Notes: a model not told the origin generated them from the sequence alone. 64,000 nt of DNA from Kibdelosporangium sp. MJ126-NF4 (GCF_000826545.1 NZ_CDME01000015.1:200030-264029); one strand, 5' to 3'; positions 53,253 through 62,891 are shown, counted from the stretch's first letter. Translations and numbers: made by a program.

Positions 53253-54419
53253 GTGGCTGCGAACGTGCGCAAGGTCGACCGGGGCGAAGCCGAAAGTGAC
53301 TGTCCTGTCCGGCGCGACCCCGACGGCACCTGGCAGATCAACGGATATACCGCCGGGCGCGCGTTTCTGCGTGAACACGCCACGGTACAGGCAGGTCTCG
53401 GTGTCGAGACCGTGGAGAACTTCCCCGAGAAGATCCGCAGGCCGGTGTTGTACAGGGACGGTCTGGAACACCGGGAACACCGCAAACAGACAGCACGGTT
53501 CTTCACGCCCCGGCGCGTGGACGAGTCCTATCGTTCGGTGATGGAACGAGTCGCCGACGCACAGATCGCGTTGCTGCGCAACGGCGACGCGGTCCAACTG
53601 GCTGACATGAGCTTCCAGTTGGCTGTGGACGTCACCTGCGCGGTGATCGGACTGACCGAGAGCAAACCTGGGATCAAACGACGACTAGACCGGTTCTTCC
53701 CCGAGAAGTTCGGCAGTCCGGGATTCACCAGCCTGCACGGGCTGTACTGGACATGGCGGCAGCTGAGCGGCTGGTCGTCGATCTACTTCAACGACGTCCG
53801 GCCCGCGGTGCGGGCCCGCCGGACCGCACCAAGGGACGACCTGATCTCGCACCTGATCGGCGAAGGCTGCAGCGCGGCGGAGATCCTCGGTGAATGCCTG
53901 ACCTTCGCGGCCGCCGGAATGATCACCACGCGGGAGTTCATCGTGATGGCCGCGTGGCACCTGTTCACCGACGAGGGCCTGCGCGCGAGGTACCTGGCCG
54001 CCGACGAGCCGGACCGGCTGCTGGTCCTGCACGAGATCCTGCGACTGGAACCGGTGCTCGGGCATCTGAAACGGCGAACCACCACCGACATCGAGGTGGA
54101 CTCGGTGACCGTGCCGTCCGGTGCGCTCGTCCGGATCCACATCGACCACGCCAACCTGGACGCCACCGTCGTCGGCGAGCAGCCACAGGCACTCTGCCCC
54201 GGACGGGCCATGGGCGACGGCGGCAGCAGCACCGGTCTGTCCTTTGGGGACGGAGCGCACAAGTGCCCCGGCTCGCACGTGGCGATGCTGGAGTCGGACA
54301 TCTTCCTGTACAAGATGTTCTCGCTGGACGGCGTCCGAATGGTCCAGCCGCCGCGGATCACGTTCAAGGACGAGATCGCCGGGTACGAACTGCGGGGGAT
54401 GACAGTCGCCGCAGGCTAA
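53253..54419 (+). CDS. Cytochrome P450 with atypical I-helix
   Basis: A soluble 388-residue P450. The heme loop is LSFGDGAHKCPGSHVA at about 329-344 (FGxGxHxC intact, Cys ligand about 338), and the K-helix ExxR is in EILRLEP. The I-helix reads FAAAGMITTREF: the Gly and Thr are kept, but the acid normally before Thr is Ile, so the usual proton-relay acid is missing. GTG 53253 has AAGGGAGA four bases upstream; ATG 53217 and ATG 53232 in the same frame are alternatives giving up to 400 residues. No redox partner is adjacent. The stop overlaps the convergent vWA gene by four bases. Substrate unknown. Confidence 0.82.
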   Translation: MAANVRKVDRGEAESDCPVRRDPDGTWQINGYTAGRAFLREHATVQAGLGVETVENFPEKIRRPVLYRDGLEHREHRKQTARFFTPRRVDESYRSVMERVADAQIALLRNGDAVQLADMSFQLAVDVTCAVIGLTESKPGIKRRLDRFFPEKFGSPGFTSLHGLYWTWRQLSGWSSIYFNDVRPAVRARRTAPRDDLISHLIGEGCSAAEILGECLTFAAAGMITTREFIVMAAWHLFTDEGLRARYLAADEPDRLLVLHEILRLEPVLGHLKRRTTTDIEVDSVTVPSGALVRIHIDHANLDATVVGEQPQALCPGRAMGDGGSSTGLSFGDGAHKCPGSHVAMLESDIFLYKMFSLDGVRMVQPPRITFKDEIAGYELRGMTVAAG

Positions 54420-55570
54420 CGAATATGTACCGTCTCGATCCAGGACGGCGGCGGCGTTTTCCCTTCTCCCACGATCCCGGCGATCAACCGGCACGCGGGA
54501 TTCTCGTCCGGCCACGGCGTGTACCCGTCGGTCAGCACGATGATCACCTGCGGCCGGTCCGGCATCGCCAACGCGGCCTGAATGCCCATGCGCATATCGG
54601 TTCCGCCGCCGCCCGCGAGCTCGACGTCCGCGGCCCTGGTCACGCGTGCGACGGCGTGCACGTCGGCGTCGCACGCCAGCACGGTGACCCGGTTGCCGCG
54701 GATTCCGACTTCCGCGAGGACACCCGCGACTTCCGACAGCGCCGCGTTCAACTGGTCCTCGCCCATCGAGCCCGAGGTGTCGATGACGATCGCGACCCGG
54801 GGCAGCGGTCGGCGAAGCCCTGGCAGCACAACACCGGGCATCGCCGTCGCCCTGCGGGACGGGCGCCGGTACGTGTAGTCCATCGCCCCGCTCGCCCAGG
54901 CGACCGCCTCACGGACAGTGCCCGCGAGCATGGCGCGCCAGTCGACCACCGGCTCCAGCAACTGGTCCGCCCACCGCTTCCAGCCGGACGGAGTCTTGCC
55001 GTTGGCACGGGCATGGGCGCGGATCGCCTCGGCCGTCTGCCGTCGGATCGCTTCCGCCTCAACGGGACTGACACCGCCGGTGCCGTCACGTGACTCCCAC
55101 GGCCTGTCGTGGCCGTGCGCGCCCGAGCCGCAGTCGTGGCTCATCGGCGTCGCGGGGATGTGCCGCACGTACTCCTCGAACACCTTGCCTTCGGGTTGAC
55201 CGAAGTCGCCGGGCAGGACGCGGAACTCGGGCAGCGGGATGCCGTCGGCGACCAGGTCGTCGTTGATCTCGCAGTCCTGCGCGAGGTTCGTCCGGTGGTG
55301 ATCGCGCACCGGCAGGCGGTCGGCGCGGCCGTGGTGGTCGCGCAACAGGTGCGCCACCTCGTGCATCCACACCCCTGTCAGGTGTTCGACGTGTGTGCGT
55401 TCCACGAAGGCCGGTGACACGTAGCAACGCCAGTGTCTGTCCACGCCCATGGTCGGCACGGCCTCACTGGGCACAATGGACAGTGCGTACATCGCACTGG
55501 CGAGGTACGGCCGCATGGTCGCGGCCCGGTACCTCGCCGCGAGCAGCTTGGTGCGGTCGAGCTGGTTCAC
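54416..55570 (-). CDS. vWA protein with N-terminal metallopeptidase-like domain
   Basis: A 384-residue protein of the DUF2201-like type. The N-terminal half has a zinc-peptidase motif WMHEVAHLLRDHH (HExxH at about 85) and a later DCEINDDL segment. The C-terminal half is a von Willebrand A-like domain with MIDAS residues in IVIDTSGSMGEDQL (DxSxS), GGGGTDMRMG (Thr) and IVLTDGYTPW (Asp). GTG 55570 overlaps the stop of the MoxR-type ATPase (GTGA), so ATPase and vWA partner are made together. Such pairs usually remodel or insert metal into a target protein, with the third gene of the operon as a candidate target or adaptor. It converges on the P450. Confidence 0.82.
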   Translation of the reverse strand: MNQLDRTKLLAARYRAATMRPYLASAMYALSIVPSEAVPTMGVDRHWRCYVSPAFVERTHVEHLTGVWMHEVAHLLRDHHGRADRLPVRDHHRTNLAQDCEINDDLVADGIPLPEFRVLPGDFGQPEGKVFEEYVRHIPATPMSHDCGSGAHGHDRPWESRDGTGGVSPVEAEAIRRQTAEAIRAHARANGKTPSGWKRWADQLLEPVVDWRAMLAGTVREAVAWASGAMDYTYRRPSRRATAMPGVVLPGLRRPLPRVAIVIDTSGSMGEDQLNAALSEVAGVLAEVGIRGNRVTVLACDADVHAVARVTRAADVELAGGGGTDMRMGIQAALAMPDRPQVIIVLTDGYTPWPDENPACRLIAGIVGEGKTPPPSWIETVHIR

Positions 55571-56739
55571 CGCAACGCGCCGGACAGTTCCAGCAAGTCG
55601 AGAAAGGCCTCGATACCGCTGGGTACCGGCCATTCCGGCTTGCGCATCACGGCGAGGTCGGTCGCTGCCCGCGCCGCCACATCCGGCACGCCCGCGTCCA
55701 CAGCCTTGGCGAGCACGACCCAACCGGCCTCCCACCGCTGTCGCGTCGACCTGCCCTGCACGGCCGCCACGACAGCGGTCAGGAAGGCCAACTGCCTGTC
55801 CCCGCGGTCGGGCAACGCGAACCGCTCCGGATCAGCCAGGACGTGGTCGGGGTCCGGCAGGTCAAGTTCCTCCAGATAGGACAGTAGTTCCACACCGGCG
55901 CCGTCCCCGACCGCGCCGACCAACGCGGTCGCCAACGGCTCCCGCTCCGCCGCGCAGGCGTAGCCGACGGCCAACAGCCGCAACGCCATCTCCCACGTCC
56001 GTGGCGACGGCCACGCCCGCCCGCGTGCCTCCGCGTCCGCCGGGAGATGATGAACCAGACCTGGCCGTGCGGTGAGGAAACCGGAGATGGAGCCACGGGC
56101 CTTCGCCACCGCGGCGGAGATCCTGCCCGGATCGACCACGGGAATGGCCAACGTGGGCCACGTGCCCGCCATACCGCGTGCGACCACACGCGGGTCGTAG
56201 GTCCAGTCCAGGTGTACGAACCGGTTCGCCAGCGGCGGACTCAGATGCCAGCCGTCCGCCGCGCTGGACGGCGGGTTGGCCGCCGCGACCACCCGGACCG
56301 TCTCGGGCAGCCGCAGACTGCCGACCTGACGTTCCAGCACCACTCGCAGCAGCGCCGCCTGAACAGCGGGTGGCGCCGAGGACAGCTCGTCGAAGAAGAC
56401 CAGCCCGTTGCCCGACCGGGCCAGCCGCATCGCCCAGTCCGGCGGTGCCATGGCCACGCCCGAGCTCGCCGGATCGGCACCGACCACCGGCAGACCGGCG
56501 AAGTCCGACGGCTCGTGCACGCTCGCGATCACGGTCTCCAGCGGCACCCCGAGACCGGCCGCGAGCTGCCGCATGCCCGCGGACTTGCCGATCCCCGGCT
56601 CACCCCACAGCAGCACCGGCAGGTTCGCCGACACGGCCAGCGCCAGCGCCGCCACCTGGGCGCTGACACCGGTCTCGGTTCGGGTCGTCATGATCCGCGA
56701 GGTCAGCTCGTCGGCCGCCTCGAGTCCACGAAGGCTCAT
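55567..56739 (-). CDS. MoxR-type AAA+ ATPase
   Basis: A 390-residue ATPase. Walker A is WGEPGIGKSAG at about 43-53, Walker B is GLVFFDELSSAPP at about 112-124, sensor 1 is VAAANPPSS at about 149, and WPSPRTWEMAL is near the sensor-2 region. The helical lid is at the C-terminus. MoxR ATPases work with vWA proteins as chaperone-like remodelling pairs; here the vWA gene follows with a four-base overlap, and the ankyrin gene precedes by four bases. ATG 56739. All motifs look functional. Confidence 0.87.
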   Translation of the reverse strand: MSLRGLEAADELTSRIMTTRTETGVSAQVAALALAVSANLPVLLWGEPGIGKSAGMRQLAAGLGVPLETVIASVHEPSDFAGLPVVGADPASSGVAMAPPDWAMRLARSGNGLVFFDELSSAPPAVQAALLRVVLERQVGSLRLPETVRVVAAANPPSSAADGWHLSPPLANRFVHLDWTYDPRVVARGMAGTWPTLAIPVVDPGRISAAVAKARGSISGFLTARPGLVHHLPADAEARGRAWPSPRTWEMALRLLAVGYACAAEREPLATALVGAVGDGAGVELLSYLEELDLPDPDHVLADPERFALPDRGDRQLAFLTAVVAAVQGRSTRQRWEAGWVVLAKAVDAGVPDVAARAATDLAVMRKPEWPVPSGIEAFLDLLELSGALR

Positions 56740-56743
56740 GTGG

Positions 56744-58357
56744 TCACCGGTCCATCAGGAAGTCGAGGTCGCCACGGGCGATCCTCTTGATCATCTTGTC
56801 CAGGCTCGTCCCGTTGACGTCGACGACGTCGGTTCGCGCACCCGCCTTGACCAGGGCACGGACCACCTGCTCCGAGCCGCCCTCGCAGATCGCTGTGTAC
56901 AGCGGGGTGCGTTGCTGCTGATCCCTCGCCTCAAGGTCGAGCCCCAAGGCAAGCAGGCGGCGCAGCAACAACTCATGGTCAAGGCAGTGCAGGTAGTGCA
57001 GCAGGGTGCGCTGGCTGCCCTCACGCACCCGGACGTCGATGCCCGCGTCGAGCAGTTCGATCACGCCCGCCGTGTCACCGTGCCGGGCCCGGCCGAAGAT
57101 CTCCCTGCGCAGCGCGCGCAGGTGCTTGGGCAACGTCCCGCCCTCCGCCCACGCGGTGCGGGCCCGGAAACAGCCCGACGCCGTACCACCAAGGGCCTGC
57201 AACGCCTGCTCACGCCGATGTTCCTGCTCCGTGTGCGGTCCACTGAGGACACCGTCACGCGGCTCGACCAGGTGCCACACGCCTTGGCAACGGACCCGGA
57301 CCGGCGTCATCTCGTAACGCGGCACAGGCTTGGCGTTCGGCAGGTCGGGGAACAACGACGAGCGCACAAGCGGGTGCAACGCGTGCGGCCCGATCCGGCC
57401 CGCCCGCAGCAGGTCGAGGTCCGGCAGCCGGTGCGCGATGACGTACGGCAGGTCGGGCAGCCCCTCGGCTTTCTGGTAGCTCACCCGCCGGATGACCGGC
57501 ACGGCACGGCTGACGTCGATGATCACCCATGTGCGGTAGTCGCCGAGCGCGAACCTGTACACGTCTCGCCGCTGCCAGTCACCGAGCCTGCGCACCTCGT
57601 CGACAAGGGTCGACAGCGCGAGCGGCAATGTCACCCCCTGCCATACGGGACCCCTGTCGTAGTAGTCGTACCGCCGTTTGAGCTCCGGCAGGCCGTCGTC
57701 CAACTCGATCTCGACGGCCGCGAACGCGTCACGGAGCTGACCACGCTCCTGCAGGACGGTGAGCCACTCGGTGCGCGCCGCCAGGTCACCGTCACCTGGG
57801 TCTGCTGTCGGCAGGTCCGCGGGGGTGCCGTCGGTGTTGAAGAACGGCGCCCGGTCCCCGCCACCACATCGGACACGCAGCTCGTCGGCGTGTGTGCTGT
57901 CCCACAGGTACCGGGATGTGGCCCAGCTCTGTACGGAATCCGTCTCCTCGAGGGAGCTGACGCCCAACGTGAGCCGCTGAGGGCCGCACGACGCCGGAGT
58001 GCGGATCCACAGTGACGGCCCGCTGCGGCCGTCGTCGCCGTACCCGGCGAGGACGATCCTTTGCTTCGGCGTGATGGTGTCCAGTCCACCAGCGAGCCGT
58101 GGCATGTGCCAGCGGACCAGGTCCGGCACCAGCACAGCGAGGTCGGCGCGCAGCCGGTCGGCCACCTTGACACCGAACGTTCTGGCAACGTCGTCGACCC
58201 GGAACGTGACATCGATGCGGGCGGCGGCACAGGCGCCCTGCCAGTCCCCGGCCAGCCGTCGCGCGGTCGCTTCCTCGACCATCGACGGCGGTACCGCGAA
58301 CCGGCGCGCCCGCGCCCAGCTGCTCAACGCCTCAGGTCCCAGCGACGCCCGCATCAT
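56744..58357 (-). CDS. Large protein with C-terminal ankyrin repeats, MoxR-vWA partner
   Basis: A 537-residue protein, first gene of the operon. Residues about 1-400 are a unique region that I do not recognise (WSRASSRYLW-type aromatic clusters, YDYYDRGPVWQGVTLPLALS, several charged helices). Residues about 415-537 hold three to four ankyrin-type repeats (HGDTAGVIELLDAGIDVRVR, RTLLHYLHCLDHELLLRRLL, RTPLYTAICEGGSEQVVRAL). Start ATG 58357, preceded by GGGAAGTGGGG; a second ATG is adjacent. The frame continues upstream without a good start. It ends four bases before the MoxR ATPase. Ankyrin repeats suggest a binding platform for the MoxR-vWA machine; the N-terminal region may be its effector or substrate. 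Confidence 0.75.
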   Translation of the reverse strand: MMRASLGPEALSSWARARRFAVPPSMVEEATARRLAGDWQGACAAARIDVTFRVDDVARTFGVKVADRLRADLAVLVPDLVRWHMPRLAGGLDTITPKQRIVLAGYGDDGRSGPSLWIRTPASCGPQRLTLGVSSLEETDSVQSWATSRYLWDSTHADELRVRCGGGDRAPFFNTDGTPADLPTADPGDGDLAARTEWLTVLQERGQLRDAFAAVEIELDDGLPELKRRYDYYDRGPVWQGVTLPLALSTLVDEVRRLGDWQRRDVYRFALGDYRTWVIIDVSRAVPVIRRVSYQKAEGLPDLPYVIAHRLPDLDLLRAGRIGPHALHPLVRSSLFPDLPNAKPVPRYEMTPVRVRCQGVWHLVEPRDGVLSGPHTEQEHRREQALQALGGTASGCFRARTAWAEGGTLPKHLRALRREIFGRARHGDTAGVIELLDAGIDVRVREGSQRTLLHYLHCLDHELLLRRLLALGLDLEARDQQQRTPLYTAICEGGSEQVVRALVKAGARTDVVDVNGTSLDKMIKRIARGDLDFLMDR

Positions 58358-58412
58358 CCCCACTTCCCGCCAGTCGACCTTGAATTTAACAGCCCGGCCA
58401 ACCGGTTTGCTC

Positions 58413-59837
58413 TTACCCACGAGGTGCTCGGGCACGGATCGTGAGCAGTGCCGTGACAGCGCCCAGTGACACAACCGCGAGGAGCAGCATGACCGCGGTG
58501 TGTCCTGTCGTGAACGCGTCCGGCCGGAGGTCGTCGGCACGCACGTCCTGGCTTTGCCCGGAGTACCGCCGGAACACGGTCATACCGAGTGCGAGGCCCA
58601 CAGCGCCACCGAAGTTGTGGAACGTCCACGACGCGCCGACCGCCAACCCCGACTGGCCACTGGGAACCGCGGACAGCGCGGCCACCGCCGAGGGCCCCAA
58701 CGTCATGGCCCAGCCCGCGCCGAGCAACGCGAACGCCACACACACCATCACCAGGCCGGTGTTCCCGTCGTGCGCGGCCTGCAACACGGCCGATCCGGCG
58801 AACGCCACGAAACCCGCGGCCATCACCGGCAGCGGCCCGATCCGCTCCACCACCCTGCCGACCAACGGCGACAGCACGGCGACTGTCGCGGTCGCGGCCA
58901 GCATGAGCAGCCCGACCTCGACATCGCCGAGCCCGCGCACCACGAACAGGTACAACGGCATCAGGAACAGCGCGGTGGTGTAGAAGAACGCCAGGCAGAA
59001 CTCGGTGATCACAGCAGCGCGGAACAGCGGCACGGAAAACAGCCGGAACGGCACCAGCGGCGCGGCATGCCTCCGGTCGACGACAACGAAGGACGCCAAC
59101 GCCAGCAGTCCGACAATGCCGCTTGTCAGGATGCGCCAGGAAAGCCAGCCGTAGACGTCACCAAATGTCAGGGCGAACACCACACCGAACAACGCCACGG
59201 TCAGCAACGCCACGCCCGCGCGGTCCTGTCGCCGGGCGTCCGGCTCGGGTGGTCGTGCGGCGACGCTGAGCCCACAGATCACCAGGGCGAGCGCCACCAA
59301 CGGCACGTTGACCAGGAACACCCAACGCCACCCGGCTGCCGCGACGACAAGCCCACCGAACAGCGGTCCCGACGCGAGGCCGAGCCCGTTCACCGCGAAC
59401 AGTGTGCCGATGGCCCGTCCCCGTTGCTTGTCCGGGAACGCGTCGGCGACGATTGCACTGGAACTGGTGTACAGCACCGCACAGGCCACGCCCTGCAGAA
59501 ACCGGAACACCACAAGCACAGCAACACCAGGCGCGAGTCCCGCGCCCAGCGACGCCAACGCGAAAAGCGCCGCCCCAGCGAAAAGCACCCGGCGGCGGCC
59601 GTACCGATCGGACAGACGGCCCGCAGTGACCATGAACATGGACAGTGCGACCACGAAGGCGTTCACCGCGATCTGCATCTCGGTCACCGTCGCGGACAGG
59701 TCCCGGCCGATCGCGGGCGCCGCGGTGTTCACAATGGTCAGGTCGAGACACCCCAGGAAGCTCATCAGGCTCACACCGCCGAGCACCAGCCATGGGCGTT
59801 TCGCGCGGATTTCACGAGTCACCATGGTCGCCAGCAT
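58413..59837 (-). CDS. DHA2-type MFS multidrug transporter
   Basis: A 474-residue major facilitator with about 14 hydrophobic helices. The typical N-terminal half is LDLTIVNTAAPAIGRDLSAT, the loop motif GRLSDRYGRRRVLFAGA is at about 78-94, and the helix-5 motif C-like GLASGPLFGGLVV is the antiporter signature. ATG 59837 is chosen as the first Met before REIRAKRPW; ATG 59825 and upstream codons are possible. It is divergent from an XRE regulator (59928) across about 90 bases, the usual layout for a regulator-controlled efflux pump. Substrate unknown. Confidence 0.83.
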   Translation of the reverse strand: MLATMVTREIRAKRPWLVLGGVSLMSFLGCLDLTIVNTAAPAIGRDLSATVTEMQIAVNAFVVALSMFMVTAGRLSDRYGRRRVLFAGAALFALASLGAGLAPGVAVLVVFRFLQGVACAVLYTSSSAIVADAFPDKQRGRAIGTLFAVNGLGLASGPLFGGLVVAAAGWRWVFLVNVPLVALALVICGLSVAARPPEPDARRQDRAGVALLTVALFGVVFALTFGDVYGWLSWRILTSGIVGLLALASFVVVDRRHAAPLVPFRLFSVPLFRAAVITEFCLAFFYTTALFLMPLYLFVVRGLGDVEVGLLMLAATATVAVLSPLVGRVVERIGPLPVMAAGFVAFAGSAVLQAAHDGNTGLVMVCVAFALLGAGWAMTLGPSAVAALSAVPSGQSGLAVGASWTFHNFGGAVGLALGMTVFRRYSGQSQDVRADDLRPDAFTTGHTAVMLLLAVVSLGAVTALLTIRARAPRG

Positions 59838-59927
59838 CACCGCCCGCGACAGCCACCAACCAGACCGCACTCTGCCTATCCCGCGCAGGGAACGTCTGCA
59901 CGCGGGGCGAAGGCGCATAATCGAACT

Positions 59928-60776
59928 GTGGACGATCGACCAGGCCAGCTAGGCGAGTTCCTGCACGCATTGCGTTCAGGTACCGAACCACCGCGAGCAG
60001 ACCTGCGTGGCGGACCGCGACGGCGTGTCCCCGGTCTGCGACGCGAGGAACTCGCGCACCTGGCCGGTGTCAGCCCGTCCTACTACACGCGGCTGGAACA
60101 AGGCCATTCCCGCGGAGCGTCACGGGAAGTGCTCGACTCCATCGCCGACGCGCTCGACCTCGGCGACGACGAACGTGAACACCTGCACCGGCTGGCCACC
60201 ACACCCGTCCGGCCCCGTCCCGCGCGTCGCCGCGCCGAACACGTGCACCCGGCCACCCGCGACCTGCTGACGCTGATGACCGACGTGCCCGCGATCGTGC
60301 AGGGCAGGTACACGGACATCCTCGCCTGGAACCGATTGGGACACGCCCTGCTGGCAGGCCACCTCGACCCGGCGGCACCGGAAAACCCCCGAAGCCGTCC
60401 CATCATGGCCCGCCTGGTCTTCACCGACGAACACACCAGGGACCTCTACGCGGACCTGCCGAGGAAGAGGGCGGCGATCACGGCAAGCCTCCGCCAGGCA
60501 GCGGGCCGGTTCCCGCAGGACCCGCAGCTGACCGCCCTGATAGGACAACTCAGCACGGAAAGCAAAGAGTTCGCGAAACTCTGGGCAGCCAACCGAATCC
60601 GAGCCTGTGACGCGGCGGAGTACGAGTTGCGCCACCCACTCGTCGGCAGGATCTCGGTGACCCAGCAAGCACTGGACATCGCCCGCTCACCCGAGCAGAC
60701 ACTGATCACCATGACCGCCACGCCCAACTCCAGATCACACGACGCGCTCACACTGCTGGCGAGATCACTGCGCTGA
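59928..60776 (+). CDS. XRE-family regulator with MmyB-like ligand-binding domain
   Basis: A 282-residue regulator. The N-terminal helix-turn-helix is RVPGLRREELAHLAGVSPSY then YTRLEQGHSRGASREVLDSI (about 33-72). The C-terminal 180 residues resemble the MmyB ligand-binding domain (VPAIVQGRYTDILAWNRLGH; DLPRKRAAITASLRQAAGRF; VGRISVTQQALDIARSP), thought to bind fatty-acid-like molecules. GTG 59928 is the first start in the frame after the divergent promoter region. It probably controls the adjacent MFS pump. Very common actinomycete family. Confidence 0.85.
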   Translation: MDDRPGQLGEFLHALRSGTEPPRADLRGGPRRRVPGLRREELAHLAGVSPSYYTRLEQGHSRGASREVLDSIADALDLGDDEREHLHRLATTPVRPRPARRRAEHVHPATRDLLTLMTDVPAIVQGRYTDILAWNRLGHALLAGHLDPAAPENPRSRPIMARLVFTDEHTRDLYADLPRKRAAITASLRQAAGRFPQDPQLTALIGQLSTESKEFAKLWAANRIRACDAAEYELRHPLVGRISVTQQALDIARSPEQTLITMTATPNSRSHDALTLLARSLR

Positions 60777-60982
60777 GCCGAGCGGGCATCGTCCCATCCT
60801 GGGATGGATCGGCCGATGCACCGGCCTCGTGACACTAGAGGTGGGCCACTGGCCCTCGAACGAGTGGTATGTCCGATTCGGACAGTGCTGATAGGCCTGG
60901 GATGAAACAGCTTCGAGTGATTCTGTCCACAGCAGAGTGTCGACGCGTCCAACCAGCGCGTGTGTAGTGCTTGCATGTGGCC

Positions 60983-62137
60983 ATGGTTACCAGTCCGGCT
61001 CTGCCGCACGCGCCGAAACAGGCGCTTGACGACCCGTACCCGTACTTCGCGTGGTTGCGCGAGCACGAGCCCGTGCACCGTGAGCACAGGCGACGTGAGG
61101 TGTGGTCGGTGTCACGGTACGACGACGTGCGGGCGTTGCTCACCGACCCGCGGTTGAGCAAGCGACCGGAGTTGGTGCCCGGGTACACCGCGGGCCCCGA
61201 AGGTCTCAACAACCACTTGGTCCACGCCGACCCGCCCGCGCACACGAGGTTGCGGGGGCTGGTCAACACGGCGTTCGTCCCACGGCGGGTCGCGGCGTTG
61301 GAGCCGCTGATCACTCGGACCGCGCGGACGCTCGTCGACCGATTCGGGCCGCGCCCGGACCTGGTCACCGACTTCGCGCTCCCCCTCACGTTCACGGTGA
61401 TCTGCACGATCCTGGGCGTGTCCGCCTCGCACAACACGCCGAAGGTGCGGTCGCTGCTCGCGGCGAGCGTCACCCCGGATGCCCCGTCGCAGGATGGTGA
61501 GCTGCGGGAGTTCCTCAACGTCCTCGTCGCCGAGAAACGTGCCGCCCCGGGCGCGGAGGACGACCTGCTCGCCGCCCTCGTCCACGCCAACCAGGGTGGC
61601 GACTGGCTCACCGACGACGAACTCGTGAGCACGGCCTACCTGCTGCTGCTCGTCGGCCACGACACCACCGTCGGCCTGATCGGCAACGGCATGCTCGCCC
61701 TGCTGCGCCACCCCGACCAGGCCCACCGACTGCGCCACGACCCCGCGCTGATGCCGACGGCGGTCGAGGAACTGCTGCGCTACGACTCCCCGGTACGCGA
61801 CGCGACCTTCCGCGTGGCGATCGAGGACATCCCGCTGCACAGCCACGTCATCCCGGCAGGCGCCATCGTCTGCCTGCTGATTGGCTCGGCCAACCGCGAC
61901 GAGCGCAAGTTCGCCAACGCCGACGTCCTCAACCTCGGCAGGCAGCCCAATGACCACATCGCCTTCGGCCGTGGCGCGCACTTCTGCGTCGGCGCCGCAC
62001 TCTCACGCCTGGAAGGTTCACTGGCCATCGGCACGCTCCTGCGGCACCTGCCCGACCTGCGGCTCGCGGGCCCGCCGACCTGGCGCCCCTCCCGCGTCAT
62101 GCGGTCACTCGAACACCTCCCGGTGGTGCGCCGATGA
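60983..62137 (+). CDS. Cytochrome P450 (CYP107-like)
   Basis: A soluble 384-residue P450 of the bacterial class I type. The I-helix is YLLLLVGHDTTVGLIG, the ExxR helix EELLRYDSPVRDATFR, and the heme loop IAFGRGAHFCVGAALSRLEG at about 329-348. The B-region is HLVHADPPAHTRLRGLVNTA. Start ATG 60983 (MVTSPALPHAP); TTG 60971 and GTG 60977 are in frame, but none has a clear ribosome site. The stop overlaps the enoyl-CoA hydratase start by four bases, so both are co-translated. That suggests a pathway where a hydroxylated or CoA-linked intermediate is processed. Substrate unknown. Confidence 0.86.
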   Translation: MVTSPALPHAPKQALDDPYPYFAWLREHEPVHREHRRREVWSVSRYDDVRALLTDPRLSKRPELVPGYTAGPEGLNNHLVHADPPAHTRLRGLVNTAFVPRRVAALEPLITRTARTLVDRFGPRPDLVTDFALPLTFTVICTILGVSASHNTPKVRSLLAASVTPDAPSQDGELREFLNVLVAEKRAAPGAEDDLLAALVHANQGGDWLTDDELVSTAYLLLLVGHDTTVGLIGNGMLALLRHPDQAHRLRHDPALMPTAVEELLRYDSPVRDATFRVAIEDIPLHSHVIPAGAIVCLLIGSANRDERKFANADVLNLGRQPNDHIAFGRGAHFCVGAALSRLEGSLAIGTLLRHLPDLRLAGPPTWRPSRVMRSLEHLPVVRR

Positions 62138-62871
62138 CCGTCACCACGGCCACCGAGGGCAAGATCCGCCTCATCACCTTGCGCCGCCCCGAAGTCCGCA
62201 ACGCGATGAACCGCGCCATGGCCGACGCCCTCGACGCCGCGCTCCGCGAGTTCGACACCGATCCCGCCCTCGTCGTCGCCGTACTCACCGGCGCGAGCGG
62301 CACATTCTGTTCCGGCATGGACCTCAAAGCCTTCGCCACCGAAGGCATCCCCACGGTCGCCGACCGCGGCCTCGGCGGCCTCACCCGAGCCCACCTGACC
62401 AAGCCCGTCATCGCCGCCGTCGAAGGCCACGCTGTCGCTGGCGGCTGCGAACTCGCCCTCGCCTGCGACCTCATCGTTGCCGCCCGCGACGCCAACTTCG
62501 GTCTCCCCGAAGTACGCCGCGGCCTGGTAGCAGGCGAAGGCGGCGCACTGCGCCTCCCACGCCGCCTGCCGCACCACATCGCCATGGAACACCTGCTCAC
62601 CGGCGACCCCCTCCCCGCCACCGACGCCGCCCACCACGGCCTGGTCAACCGCCTCACCGACAACGGCCAAGCCCTCCCTGTCGCCCTCCACCTGGCCCAG
62701 CGCATCGCCGAGAACGCTCCCCTCGCCCTCACCGCAACCAAAGCCATCGCCCACACGAGCACCTTCGCCGAACAGGACCCCCACTACCACCACGTCTCCG
62801 CCTCCCGCGACGCCAAGGAAGGCTCCACCGCGTTCACCGAGAAACGCCCCCCAGTCTGGCTCGGCGCATGA
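62134..62871 (+). CDS. Enoyl-CoA hydratase/isomerase (crotonase) family protein
   Basis: A 245-residue crotonase. It has TGASGTFCSGMDLKAF (oxyanion-hole strand, about 50-65), KPVIAAVEGHAVAGGCELAL at about 90-109, and NFGLPEVRRGLVAGEGGALR at about 123-142, where Glu residues corresponding to the hydratase acids can be assigned (one in PEVRRG; the second position has GEGG). ENAPLALTATKAI is near the C-terminus. Coupled to the P450 by a four-base overlap. It hydrates or isomerises an acyl-CoA; substrate not readable. Element C begins 20 bases after its stop. Confidence 0.85.
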   Translation: MTVTTATEGKIRLITLRRPEVRNAMNRAMADALDAALREFDTDPALVVAVLTGASGTFCSGMDLKAFATEGIPTVADRGLGGLTRAHLTKPVIAAVEGHAVAGGCELALACDLIVAARDANFGLPEVRRGLVAGEGGALRLPRRLPHHIAMEHLLTGDPLPATDAAHHGLVNRLTDNGQALPVALHLAQRIAENAPLALTATKAIAHTSTFAEQDPHYHHVSASRDAKEGSTAFTEKRPPVWLGA

Positions 62872-62891
62872 ACCACGCACCCCTGATCTCC

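Noticed and set aside
60794..60807. CCATCC-TG-GGATGG inverted repeat after the XRE regulator as a terminator or operator
   Set aside because: The stem is only six bases with no T run and no clear promoter context; too weak to annotate.
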